Shown here: positions 1 to 6,138 of the stretch, piece after piece
Numbering within the stretch: position 1 is the stretch's first letter
Layout: each line of letters opens with the position of its first letter
Assembly (NCBI GenBank): GCA_025057735.1
Contig: JANWUU010000081.1
Coordinates: 1 to 6,138, forward strand
Source of the DNA: Burkholderiaceae bacterium
GTDB taxonomy: Bacteria; Pseudomonadota; Gammaproteobacteria; Burkholderiales; Burkholderiaceae
Length of the DNA stretch: 6,138 nucleotides
Reading direction: 5' to 3'
Position numbers and translations under genes: made by a program
The notes under the pieces: model-generated
Told to the model about the DNA's origin: nothing
The model's input: the letters and a program-made list of their open reading frames with translations, nothing else
Database searches by the model: none

Positions 1-1
1 C

Positions 2-2185
2 CAGATGCAGCGTGCCGCGCTGGCACGCGACGTCGATGCGGCAGCGCGACAGCTCGGGCTGCGACTGGATGCGCTCGGCGAGTCGCTGGTGGCGCTGGCG
101 CTGGAACTGAGCGATGCGCCCAATCCGCGCCAGCGTTTCCGCCAGCGCGGCGCCGAGTTGCTCTCCACCAAGCGCGAGTTGGTACGCCTGCAGTACATCG
201 ACGATGCGGGGCGGGTCTTGGCGCAGGTCGATGCGGTGCCCCTGGCGGGCGAGACGGTGCCGCTCGGGCCGGCAATCGAGGCGGCCCTGAACCACGCGCG
301 CGCTGCCGGCACGCCCATTTTCACGCCGGTGGCCGACGAGCCGGCGCGGCTGGCGGTCATCGTGCCACTGCCGTCGGCGCGCGGACGCACGCTGATCGCG
401 CGCATCGATGCCGGCGTGTTTCTGATGCAGGTGGTGGCGCCAGAGACGATCGACCGTTACCGCATCGCGCTGCTGGCCGGTGAACACGCGCTGGCGAGCA
501 ATGCAGCGATTTTGCCCGGCGACACCTCCGGCCTGCGTTATGCCACCACCGTCTCGCCGCTACCGCCGGAGGTGAAGCTGCTGGCGGTCGCCTACCGCGA
601 CGAGGCGCCGCTGCTGCGCGACGCCCTGGTATGGGTGGTGGCGGGGCTGGCGGCGGCGGTGATCGTCGCGCTGGCCTCGCTTGCGCGGTACACGACGCGC
701 CAGTGGAAGCTCGACCGCGCGCTGCTGGCGGAGACCGCGCTGCGGCGCGCGATGGAGGACTCGCTCGCCGTCGGCTTCCGCGTGCTCGACCGGCAGGGCG
801 TGATCCGCTACGTCAACCGCGCGTTCTGCCAGATGTCCGGCTGGCCGGCGACGGCGCTCGTCGGACGTACCGCCCCGTTCCCGTACTGGGCGCCGGAGGA
901 TGCGCAGCGCAACGCGCAGGCCCTGGCGGCGATGCTCGCCGGCGGTGCGCCGGCCGATGCGGTCGAGGTGGTGGTATGCCGCCCGGACGGCAGCCGCTTC
1001 GATTCGCAGATGCATTCGACGCCGCTCGTGGACGCCAACGGCCGCCAGATCGGCTGGATGACCTCCATGATCGACGTCACCGAGCAGCGCCGCGTGCGGA
1101 TGGAACTTGCCGCCGCGCACGAGCGCCTGAAGACGGTGCTGGAGTCGCTGGAGGCCGCGGTGTCGGTCGTGTCGATCGCCAGCGGCGAGTTGCTGTTCGC
1201 CAACCGCGCCTACCGCGAACGCTTCGGCGCCGACGCCGCCGGCCACCGCCGGCTGCACACCGCGCTGCGCCAGCGCGACAGCGACGAGGTGTTCGATGCC
1301 GCCACCGGCCTGTGGCTCGACGTGCGCACGCGCACGATCGAATGGCCGGCGGAGGCCGCCGCCGGCGGCGGCGCGGAGCGGACCGACCGCGCGCGCCTGC
1401 AGATCGCCAGCGACATCACGCTGCGCAAGGCCGCCGAAGAGAACGCCCGCCAGCAGCAGGAGAAGGTGCACTTTACCGCCCGCCTGACGACACTCGGCGA
1501 GATGGCCTCTTCGCTTGCGCATGAGCTGAACCAGCCGCTGGCGGCGATCACCAATTACAGCGAGGGGACGCTCGCCCGCGCGCGCGAGGGCACGTTGTCG
1601 GAGGCGGAGCTGCAGCAGGCGCTGGCCAAACTCGCTCAGCAGGCCCAGCGCGCCGCCGGCATCATTCGGCGCATCCGCGAGTTCGTCAAACGCTCGGAGC
1701 CGCGCCGCCAGCCCACCCCCGCGGCGCGGATCGTGGAGGACGCGATCGCCTTCGCGCAGATCGAGGCCGACAAGAAGGGCATCGCGATCCGCGCGCGGAT
1801 CGAGCCCGATCTGCCGCCGCTGGACGTCGATCCCATCCTGATCGAGCAGGTGCTGCTGAACCTACTGAAGAACGCGATCGACGCCATGCCGCGCGCCAGC
1901 GTGCGCCGCATCGACGTCGAGGTGGCGAGCGGCCCGCCGGGCCAGGCCGAGGTGCGCGTGATCGACCGCGGCACCGGCATCCCCGCCGAGCAGCGGGCGC
2001 GGCTGTTCGAGCCGTTCTTCAGCACGAAACCCGACGGCATGGGCATGGGTCTGAACATCTGCCGCTCGATCGTCGAGTTCCACCACGGCCGCATCGCGAT
2101 CGAGCCGAACCCGGAGCCCGCCGGCGGCGCGGTCGTGCGTTTCACGCTGCCGCTGGCGCTCGAAACCGAACTGACCCGCACGTGA
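2..2185 (+). CDS. Sensor histidine kinase, periplasmic sensor + PAS-PAS-HisKA-HATPase (5' partial)
   Basis: This is a membrane-bound sensor kinase that autophosphorylates on histidine and should pass the phosphate to the response regulator encoded 10 bases downstream. The reading frame is open to the window edge, so the start and a first membrane segment are probably upstream. Residues are counted from the ATG at 5. Residues 1-205 look like an extracytoplasmic sensor region. Residues 207-227 form a hydrophobic membrane helix (LVWVVAGLAAAVIVALASLA). A PAS/PAC domain spans about 250-361 (ending MIDVTEQ), and a second, weaker PAS spans about 375-474 (ending SDITLRK). The HisKA motif HELNQPLAAI carries the phospho-acceptor His506. 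The ATP-binding domain shows the N box (LLNLLKNAIDAM, Asn619/Asn623), G1 (DRGTGIP, from Asp654), an F box (FEPFFSTKP) and G2 (GMGMGL, 678-683). The HELNQPL type places it with FixL/DctB/TtrS-like kinases. The ligand is unknown, and no heme-binding signature is evident to me. Confidence 0.93.
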   Translation, partial: QMQRAALARDVDAAARQLGLRLDALGESLVALALELSDAPNPRQRFRQRGAELLSTKRELVRLQYIDDAGRVLAQVDAVPLAGETVPLGPAIEAALNHARAAGTPIFTPVADEPARLAVIVPLPSARGRTLIARIDAGVFLMQVVAPETIDRYRIALLAGEHALASNAAILPGDTSGLRYATTVSPLPPEVKLLAVAYRDEAPLLRDALVWVVAGLAAAVIVALASLARYTTRQWKLDRALLAETALRRAMEDSLAVGFRVLDRQGVIRYVNRAFCQMSGWPATALVGRTAPFPYWAPEDAQRNAQALAAMLAGGAPADAVEVVVCRPDGSRFDSQMHSTPLVDANGRQIGWMTSMIDVTEQRRVRMELAAAHERLKTVLESLEAAVSVVSIASGELLFANRAYRERFGADAAGHRRLHTALRQRDSDEVFDAATGLWLDVRTRTIEWPAEAAAGGGAERTDRARLQIASDITLRKAAEENARQQQEKVHFTARLTTLGEMASSLAHELNQPLAAITNYSEGTLARAREGTLSEAELQQALAKLAQQAQRAAGIIRRIREFVKRSEPRRQPTPAARIVEDAIAFAQIEADKKGIAIRARIEPDLPPLDVDPILIEQVLLNLLKNAIDAMPRASVRRIDVEVASGPPGQAEVRVIDRGTGIPAEQRARLFEPFFSTKPDGMGMGLNICRSIVEFHHGRIAIEPNPEPAGGAVVRFTLPLALETELTRT

Positions 2186-2190
2186 GGGAG
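2186..2190 (+). promoter_or_regulatory. Shine-Dalgarno site of the response regulator gene
   Basis: GGGAG lies immediately after the kinase TGA stop and 5 bases before the ATG at 2196. Together with the preceding bases it reads GAGGGAG. It supports the start chosen for the regulator. Because it abuts the kinase stop codon, ribosomes finishing the kinase could re-initiate here, giving coupled production of the pair (inference). Confidence 0.7.
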
Positions 2191-2195
2191 CCGTC

Positions 2196-2846
2196 ATGAC
2201 CGATCCGTCCACCGCGATCGCCGACCCCGACACCGCCCGCGGCGTCGTCTACGTCGTCGACGACGACGAGGCGGTGCGCGATTCGCTGCAGTACCTGCTG
2301 GAAGCGAGCCACTACCAGGTGCGTACGTTCGCCAGCGCCGAGGCGTTCCTGGAGGCGTTCGATCCGCAGTCGATCGCTGTGCTGATCCTGGACGTGCGCA
2401 TGCCCGGCAAGAGCGGCCTGCAGTTGCAGGACGAGCTGCTGGCCCGCAAGGCGCAACTGCCGATCGTGTTCATCACCGGCCATGGCGACGTGCCGATGGC
2501 GGTGTCGACGATGAAAAAGGGAGCGGCCGATTTCATCGAGAAGCCATTTAACCAGGCGGATCTGAAGAACCTCGTCGAGCGTCTGCTCGTGCGCGCCCGC
2601 GAGCAGGCCGCGGCCGCGGAACGGCAGCGCATGAATGCCGCCTTGCTCGCCAAGCTGACGCCGCGCGAGCAGCAGGTACTGGAGCGCATCGTCGCCGGCC
2701 GCTTGAACAAGCAGATCGCCGACGACTTGGGCATCGCGATCAAGACCGTGGAGGCGCACCGCGCCAACATCATGGACAAGCTGCAGGCCAACACCGTGGC
2801 CGATCTGATGCGCGTGGTGCTGACGAGCGGCAACGCGCCGGCGTAA
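2196..2846 (+). CDS. FixJ/TtrR-family response regulator (receiver + LuxR-type HTH)
   Basis: This is a cytoplasmic two-component transcription regulator, 216 residues long, close to the usual 200-215 of the FixJ family. The receiver domain covers about 17-130. It has the acidic pocket Asp23/Asp24, phospho-acceptor Asp66 (LILDVRMPG), Thr94 in the FixJ-typical TGHGDVPMAV, and Lys116 in EKPF. A charged, Ala/Arg/Glu-rich linker (about 128-150) leads to a LuxR-type helix-turn-helix. This begins LTPREQQVL at 154 and has the recognition region IKTVEAHRANIMDKL at 182-196. About 15 Asp/Ala-rich residues precede the receiver, slightly more than usual, but the GGGAG site supports this ATG. Gene order and 10-base spacing make it the partner of the upstream kinase, probably in one transcript. 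The family match is very secure. The exact paralog (FixJ, TtrR, DctR or other) cannot be assigned, so no symbol is given. Confidence 0.95.
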   Translation: MTDPSTAIADPDTARGVVYVVDDDEAVRDSLQYLLEASHYQVRTFASAEAFLEAFDPQSIAVLILDVRMPGKSGLQLQDELLARKAQLPIVFITGHGDVPMAVSTMKKGAADFIEKPFNQADLKNLVERLLVRAREQAAAAERQRMNAALLAKLTPREQQVLERIVAGRLNKQIADDLGIAIKTVEAHRANIMDKLQANTVADLMRVVLTSGNAPA

Positions 2847-2863
2847 GCCCTGCCGGCGGCCCG

Positions 2864-2869
2864 TAGAAT
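2864..2869 (+). promoter_or_regulatory. Candidate -10 element (TAGAAT) upstream of folD
   Basis: The 54-base spacer between the regulator stop and folD contains CCGTAGAATCCGCC. TAGAAT differs from the sigma-70 -10 consensus TATAAT at one position and stands out in a GC-rich spacer. No convincing -35 box lies 16-18 bases upstream: the bases there are GCGTAA, overlapping the regulator stop codon. If used, transcription would start near 2876 and give a leader of about 25 bases before the folD ATG. This would let folD-prlC be expressed separately from the signalling pair. The call rests on one hexamer and is tentative. Confidence 0.35.
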
Positions 2870-2900
2870 CCGCCCTCCCTTCGCTGCCGCCCTTTTCCTG

Positions 2901-3788
2901 ATGTCCGCTCGGATCATCGACGGCAAGGCCGTCGCCGCACAGGTGCGCGGCGAGCTCGCTGCCCGCATCGCGGCGCTTGCCGCGCGCGGGGTGACGCCGG
3001 GGCTCGCCGTCCTGCTGGTCGGCGACGATCCGGCCTCGGCCCTGTACGTGCGCAACAAGATCAAGGCGTGCGAGGAGACGGGCATCCGTTCGTTCTTCGC
3101 GCACCTGCCGGCGAGCGTCGCGCAAGACGAGCTGCTCGCGCGCATCCGTGCGTGGAATGCGGATGCCGGCGTGCACGGGATCCTCGTGCAGTTGCCGCTG
3201 CCGGCGCCGTTCGATGCGCAGCGGCTGGTGGAAGCGATCGACCCGCACAAGGACGTCGACGGTCTGCATCCCGAGAACGCCGGCCTGCTGCTGCTCGGCC
3301 GGCCGCGCCTGCCGTCCTGTACACCGGCTGGCGTGATGCGCATGCTGGAGGCCGCGGGCTGCGCGCCCGCGGGCCGGCACGCGGTCGTCATCGGCCGCTC
3401 CAGCATGGTCGGTCGCCCGATGGCACTGCTGCTGCTCGCGGCGGACGCCACCGTGACGCTGTGCCATTCGCGCACGCGCGATCTTCCCGCCCTCACGCGG
3501 CAGGCCGACATTCTCATCGCCGCCGCCGGCCGCCGCGCGCTGGTCACGGCCGACATGGTCAAACCGGGCGCGGTGGTCATCGACGTCGGTATCCACCGCA
3601 CGCCGGAGGGCCGCATCGTCGGCGACGTCGACTTCGAACCGGTGCGGCAGGTGGCAGGCGCCATTTCACCGGTGCCGGGCGGCGTCGGTCCGATGACGAT
3701 CGCGATGCTGCTCACCAACACCGTGCGCGCCGCCGAGATGATCGCCGGCGCCGCGCGCGGCGGCGGCGGACAGCCGCCGAGCCACTGA
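2901..3788 (+). CDS. folD: Bifunctional methylenetetrahydrofolate dehydrogenase / methenyltetrahydrofolate cyclohydrolase
   Basis: FolD is a cytosolic enzyme of one-carbon metabolism. It oxidises 5,10-methylene-THF to 5,10-methenyl-THF with NADP+, then hydrolyses it to 10-formyl-THF, which feeds purine and formyl-Met-tRNA synthesis. At 295 residues it is slightly longer than the usual 280-290, owing to a Gly-rich C-terminal tail (ARGGGGQPPSH). Active-site residues are intact: Tyr49 and Lys53 in YVRNKIKAC, Gln97 in GILVQLPLP, and Asp120/Gly121 in DPHKDVDGLHPEN. The nucleotide-binding signature GRSSMVGRP is at 165-173, followed by CHSRT, DVGIH and the family signature PGGVGPMT at 259-266. The start MSARIIDGKAVA matches typical FolD N-termini. 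No clear Shine-Dalgarno precedes the ATG; the leader is pyrimidine-rich. It probably shares a transcript with prlC, 25 bases downstream. Both activities are expected from these residues. Confidence 0.98.
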   Translation: MSARIIDGKAVAAQVRGELAARIAALAARGVTPGLAVLLVGDDPASALYVRNKIKACEETGIRSFFAHLPASVAQDELLARIRAWNADAGVHGILVQLPLPAPFDAQRLVEAIDPHKDVDGLHPENAGLLLLGRPRLPSCTPAGVMRMLEAAGCAPAGRHAVVIGRSSMVGRPMALLLLAADATVTLCHSRTRDLPALTRQADILIAAAGRRALVTADMVKPGAVVIDVGIHRTPEGRIVGDVDFEPVRQVAGAISPVPGGVGPMTIAMLLTNTVRAAEMIAGAARGGGGQPPSH

Positions 3789-3813
3789 GATTTTCGCTGC
3801 CAACCCGAGTCCG

Positions 3814-5868
3814 ATGCCTTTCGAACAAAACGCCAATCCCCTGCTCGACTTCACGGGCCTGGCGCGTTTCGACGCGATCCGGCCCGCGCATATCGCACCC
3901 GCCATCGAGACGCTGCTGGCCGACTGCCGCGCCGCAGTCGCGCGCGTCACCGATCCCGCCACACCGGCGACCTGGGAGACGGTGGTCGAGCCGCTGGACG
4001 ACGCGATCGAGCGCCTGTCCCGCGCGTGGGGCAGTGTCGCGCACCTTAACGCCGTGGTCGACACGCCGGAGCTGCGCGCCGCCTACAACGTGAACCTGCC
4101 GAAGGTGACGGCTTTTTACACCGAACTGGCGCAAAACGAGGCGCTGTACGCCAAGTACAAGGCACTCGCCGCACAGCCGGGCTTCGCCAACTGGCCGGCG
4201 GCCCGGCGCAAGGTGGTCGAGAACGAGTTGCGCGACTTCCGGCTCGGCGGCGCCGAGCTGCCTGCAGCACAGAAAGCCCGCTTCAAGGAAGTCCGCGAGC
4301 GCGCCGCCCAACTGTCCACGCGCTTCGCCGAGAACGTGCTCGATGCGACCCAGGCCTTCGCGCTGTATGTGGAGGACCGCGCCCAGCTCGCCGGCCTGCC
4401 GGAAGACGTCCTGCAGCGCTACCGCGAGGCCGCAGCGGCTGACGGCAGACCCGGCTACAAGCTCACGCTGCAGCACCCGAGCTACCTGCCGGCCATGCAA
4501 TACGCAGAGGACCGCGCCTTGCGCGCCCGGCTGCACCGCGCCTACAGCACGCGCGCCAGCGAGCTCGGCGATCCGCAATGGGACAACACGCCGGTGATCC
4601 TCGAGCTGCTGCAGCTGCGCCGCGAGGCGGCGCAGCTGCTCGGTTTCGCCAATTACGCGGAGCTGTCGCTCGCCACCAAGATGGCCGACCGCCCGGCCAC
4701 CGTGGAGGCGTTCCTGCGCGACCTGGCGCAACGGGCGCGGCCGTACGCCGAGCGCGATCTTGCCGAGCTACGCGACTTCGCGGCCGCCCATCTCGGCATC
4801 CGCGACCTGCAGGCCTGGGACATTGCCTACGCGAGCGAGAAGCTCCGCGAGGCCCGCTATGCCTACTCCGAGCAAGAACTGAAACCGTACTTCCCCGAGC
4901 CTCGTGTGCTCGCCGGCCTGTTCAAGGTCATCGAGGCGCTGTTCTCGGTGACCATCCGTCCCGACCGCGGCCCGGTGTGGCACCCCGACGTGCGCGTCTA
5001 CCGCATCGAGACGCACGGCGGACAGTTGCTCGGTCAGTTTTACCTGGACCTGTATGCGCGCGAGCACAAGCAGGGTGGCGCCTGGCAGGACGACGCCCGC
5101 GCGCGCCGCCGGTTGCGCGAAACGGTGCAGACGCCCGTGTCGTTTTTGACCTGCAACTTTTCCCGCCCCGTCGGCGGCAAGCCCGCACTGTTGACGCACG
5201 ACGAGGTGCTGACGCTGTTTCACGAGTTCGGCCACGGTCTGCATCACCTGCTCACGCAGGTCGACGAACTGGGGGTCTCCGGTCTGCATGGCGTCGAGTG
5301 GGATGCCGTCGAACTGCCCAGCCAGTTCTTCGAGAACTTCGCCTGGGAGTGGGAGGTACTGCAGTTGCTGACGGCGCATGTCGACGACGGCCGCCCGCTG
5401 CCGCGCGCGCTGTACGATCGCATGATCGCGGCCAGGAATTTCCAGAGCGGCTACTGGATGACGCGCCAGCTCGAGTTCGGTCTGTTCGACCTGCGGCTGC
5501 ACACGGACTTCGATCCGACGCAGGCGACCGGCGCCGACCTGCAGCGGCTGGCCGACGAGGTGCGGCGCGAGGTGTCGGTCGCGCCCGCGCCCGAATACGT
5601 GCGCGGCGCGCACAGCTTCACGCACATTTTCTCCGGTGGCTACGCGGCCGGTTACTACAGCTACAAATGGGCCGAGGTGTTGTCGGCCGACTGCTACGCC
5701 GCGTTCGAGGAGGCCGGCCACGTGCTCGATGCCCGCATCGGCGCCCGCTTCCGGGACGAGATCCTGGCCGTCGGCGGCAGCCGCCCGGCGATGGAGTCCT
5801 TCGTCGCATTCCGCGGGCGCGCCCCGCGCATCGACGCCCTGCTGCGCCACCACGGCATGGCGGATTGA
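3814..5868 (+). CDS. prlC: Oligopeptidase A, M3-family zinc metallopeptidase
   Basis: This is a cytosolic zinc endopeptidase of the thimet oligopeptidase (M3) family. In E. coli, PrlC/OpdA degrades short peptides, including cleaved signal peptides and products of ATP-dependent proteases. The 684 residues match the family's usual size of about 680. The N-terminal half is helical (start MPFEQNANPLLDFTGLARFD, about 1-200). The catalytic half holds FYLDLYAREHKQGGAW and the zinc site HEFGH at 470-474 (His470 and His474 as ligands, Glu471 catalytic). The third ligand is probably Glu500 in DAVELPSQFFENF. The substrate-contacting loop SFTHIFSGGYAAGYYSYKW (His604, Tyr610-Tyr617 region) is complete. 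There is no signal peptide, as expected for a cytosolic enzyme. It starts 25 bases after folD with only a weak GAG (3807-3809) as a possible ribosome site. The symbol opdA is a synonym. The M3 assignment is certain; PrlC rather than Dcp is supported by the length and the GVEWDAVELPSQF region. Confidence 0.97.
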   Translation: MPFEQNANPLLDFTGLARFDAIRPAHIAPAIETLLADCRAAVARVTDPATPATWETVVEPLDDAIERLSRAWGSVAHLNAVVDTPELRAAYNVNLPKVTAFYTELAQNEALYAKYKALAAQPGFANWPAARRKVVENELRDFRLGGAELPAAQKARFKEVRERAAQLSTRFAENVLDATQAFALYVEDRAQLAGLPEDVLQRYREAAAADGRPGYKLTLQHPSYLPAMQYAEDRALRARLHRAYSTRASELGDPQWDNTPVILELLQLRREAAQLLGFANYAELSLATKMADRPATVEAFLRDLAQRARPYAERDLAELRDFAAAHLGIRDLQAWDIAYASEKLREARYAYSEQELKPYFPEPRVLAGLFKVIEALFSVTIRPDRGPVWHPDVRVYRIETHGGQLLGQFYLDLYAREHKQGGAWQDDARARRRLRETVQTPVSFLTCNFSRPVGGKPALLTHDEVLTLFHEFGHGLHHLLTQVDELGVSGLHGVEWDAVELPSQFFENFAWEWEVLQLLTAHVDDGRPLPRALYDRMIAARNFQSGYWMTRQLEFGLFDLRLHTDFDPTQATGADLQRLADEVRREVSVAPAPEYVRGAHSFTHIFSGGYAAGYYSYKWAEVLSADCYAAFEEAGHVLDARIGARFRDEILAVGGSRPAMESFVAFRGRAPRIDALLRHHGMAD

Positions 5869-5889
5869 GTCAGGCGGACGAAGCCCGCG

Positions 5890-5894
5890 GGAGG
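5890..5894 (+). promoter_or_regulatory. Shine-Dalgarno site of the DUF4124 gene
   Basis: GGAGG, inside GGGAGGGA, ends 8 bases before the ATG at 5903. This is a near-ideal site and fixes the start of the last, truncated gene. It is much stronger than anything before folD or prlC. Confidence 0.75.
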
Positions 5895-5902
5895 GACGCA
5901 CG

Positions 5903-6138
5903 ATGAAGGCATGGCGCAGGATGCTGTTCGCGCTGGCACTGGCCATGGCGCCGGCGCTTGCCGGCGCACAGTACAAGTGGACCGACGCCGACGGCCGCAC
6001 CGTCTACGGCGACAACCCGCCGCGCGACGCGCGCAACATCCAGCGCATCGACGCGCGCGGTGCCAGCGGCGAGAGCGATGCCCTGGCCGCGCTGCCGTTC
6101 GAACTGCGGCGCACGGTGCGCGAGTTTCCGGTGACGCT
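5903..6138 (+). CDS. Secreted DUF4124-domain protein, probable glutaredoxin-like fusion (3' partial)
   Basis: The frame is open from the ATG at 5903 to the window end (78 codons plus two bases), so the gene is cut off. Residues 1-22 form a Sec-type signal peptide: basic MKAWRR, hydrophobic MLFALALAMAPALA, and likely cleavage after AGA (Ala22/Gln23). The mature protein begins QYKWTDADGRTVYGDNPP, the hallmark of DUF4124, a small beta-rich domain of unknown function common in proteobacterial envelope proteins. A linker of about 25 residues follows, then LPFELRRTVREFPVTL. That segment resembles the lead-in to the first strand of a glutaredoxin/thioredoxin fold, and DUF4124-glutaredoxin fusions are, to my recollection, common in Betaproteobacteria. 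The redox-active Cys motif would lie just past the window, so the second domain is inference. The gene starts 34 bases after prlC with a strong ribosome site, so it could be the third gene of a folD-prlC transcript. Confidence 0.85.
   Translation, partial: MKAWRRMLFALALAMAPALAGAQYKWTDADGRTVYGDNPPRDARNIQRIDARGASGESDALAALPFELRRTVREFPVT

Noticed and set aside
250..1090. Heme-binding oxygen-sensor PAS (true FixL)
   Set aside because: The HELNQPL kinase core and FixJ-type partner resemble FixL, but I see no FixL-like heme-pocket signature in the first PAS. The protein also has a large extracytoplasmic region, so FixL is not supported.
2855..2896. Rho-independent terminator after the response regulator
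   Set aside because: The only inverted repeat has a 5-bp stem with a 10-base loop and is followed by a C-rich stretch, not a T run. The later TTTT (2893-2896) is too far from the stem.
2142..3721. Long open frames on the minus strand across the regulator and folD (469-484 codons)
   Set aside because: They lie opposite well-supported genes, have Arg/Ala/His-rich low-complexity translations with no recognisable family, and are expected in DNA of about 70% GC, where stop codons are rare.
3068..4093. 341-codon plus-strand frame overlapping folD and the start of prlC
   Set aside because: It is out of frame with both genes, its translation is Arg/Ala/Gly-rich, and it has no motif or ribosome site.
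4768..6000. 410-codon minus-strand open frame opposite prlC and the DUF4124 start
   Set aside because: The plus strand carries the intact M3 peptidase with its zinc site. The minus translation resembles no family I know and is best explained as a codon-bias shadow.
1..6138. Novel defence, mobile or biosynthetic system
   Set aside because: Every gene belongs to a well-known family, with uniform base composition and spacing. No repeats, integrase, transposase or toxin-like genes are present.

Overview
The window is very GC-rich (about 70%, with strong G/C preference at third codon positions) and almost completely coding. All five genes lie on the + strand. Codon use, the protein families and the gene order suggest a betaproteobacterium, perhaps of the Rhodocyclales or Burkholderiales type. 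That placement rests on family resemblance and not on a marker gene. I see no mobile element, CRISPR array, tRNA or rRNA, and no gap longer than 55 bases.

Layout: (1) 2-2185 is a membrane-bound PAS-PAS-HisKA-HATPase sensor histidine kinase whose N-terminus lies upstream of the window. (2) 2196-2846 is its likely partner, a FixJ/TtrR-type response regulator with a LuxR-type DNA-binding domain. It starts 10 bases after the kinase stop, with the ribosome binding site inside that gap. (3) After a 54-base spacer holding a TAGAAT -10-like element comes folD (2901-3788), the bifunctional methylene-tetrahydrofolate dehydrogenase/cyclohydrolase. (4) 25 bases later comes prlC/opdA (3814-5868), the M3-family oligopeptidase A. 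(5) 34 bases later begins a secreted DUF4124-domain protein (5903 to the window end). It is cut off by the window and probably continues into a glutaredoxin-like domain.

Functionally there are two blocks. The first is a two-component signalling pair: a periplasmic signal passes through the membrane and the PAS domains to His506, and from there to Asp66 of the regulator, which then binds DNA. The second is a housekeeping run of one-carbon metabolism (FolD), cytosolic peptide turnover (PrlC) and an envelope protein, probably transcribed together from the spacer before folD or by readthrough from the signalling pair. The signal and target genes of the two-component system cannot be read from the window.

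All complete enzymes carry their catalytic motifs. I find no convincing evidence of a novel system. The points most worth a second look are the unknown ligand of the kinase, its degenerate second PAS domain with a GC palindrome, the missing Shine-Dalgarno sequences before folD and prlC, and the truncated DUF4124 protein.
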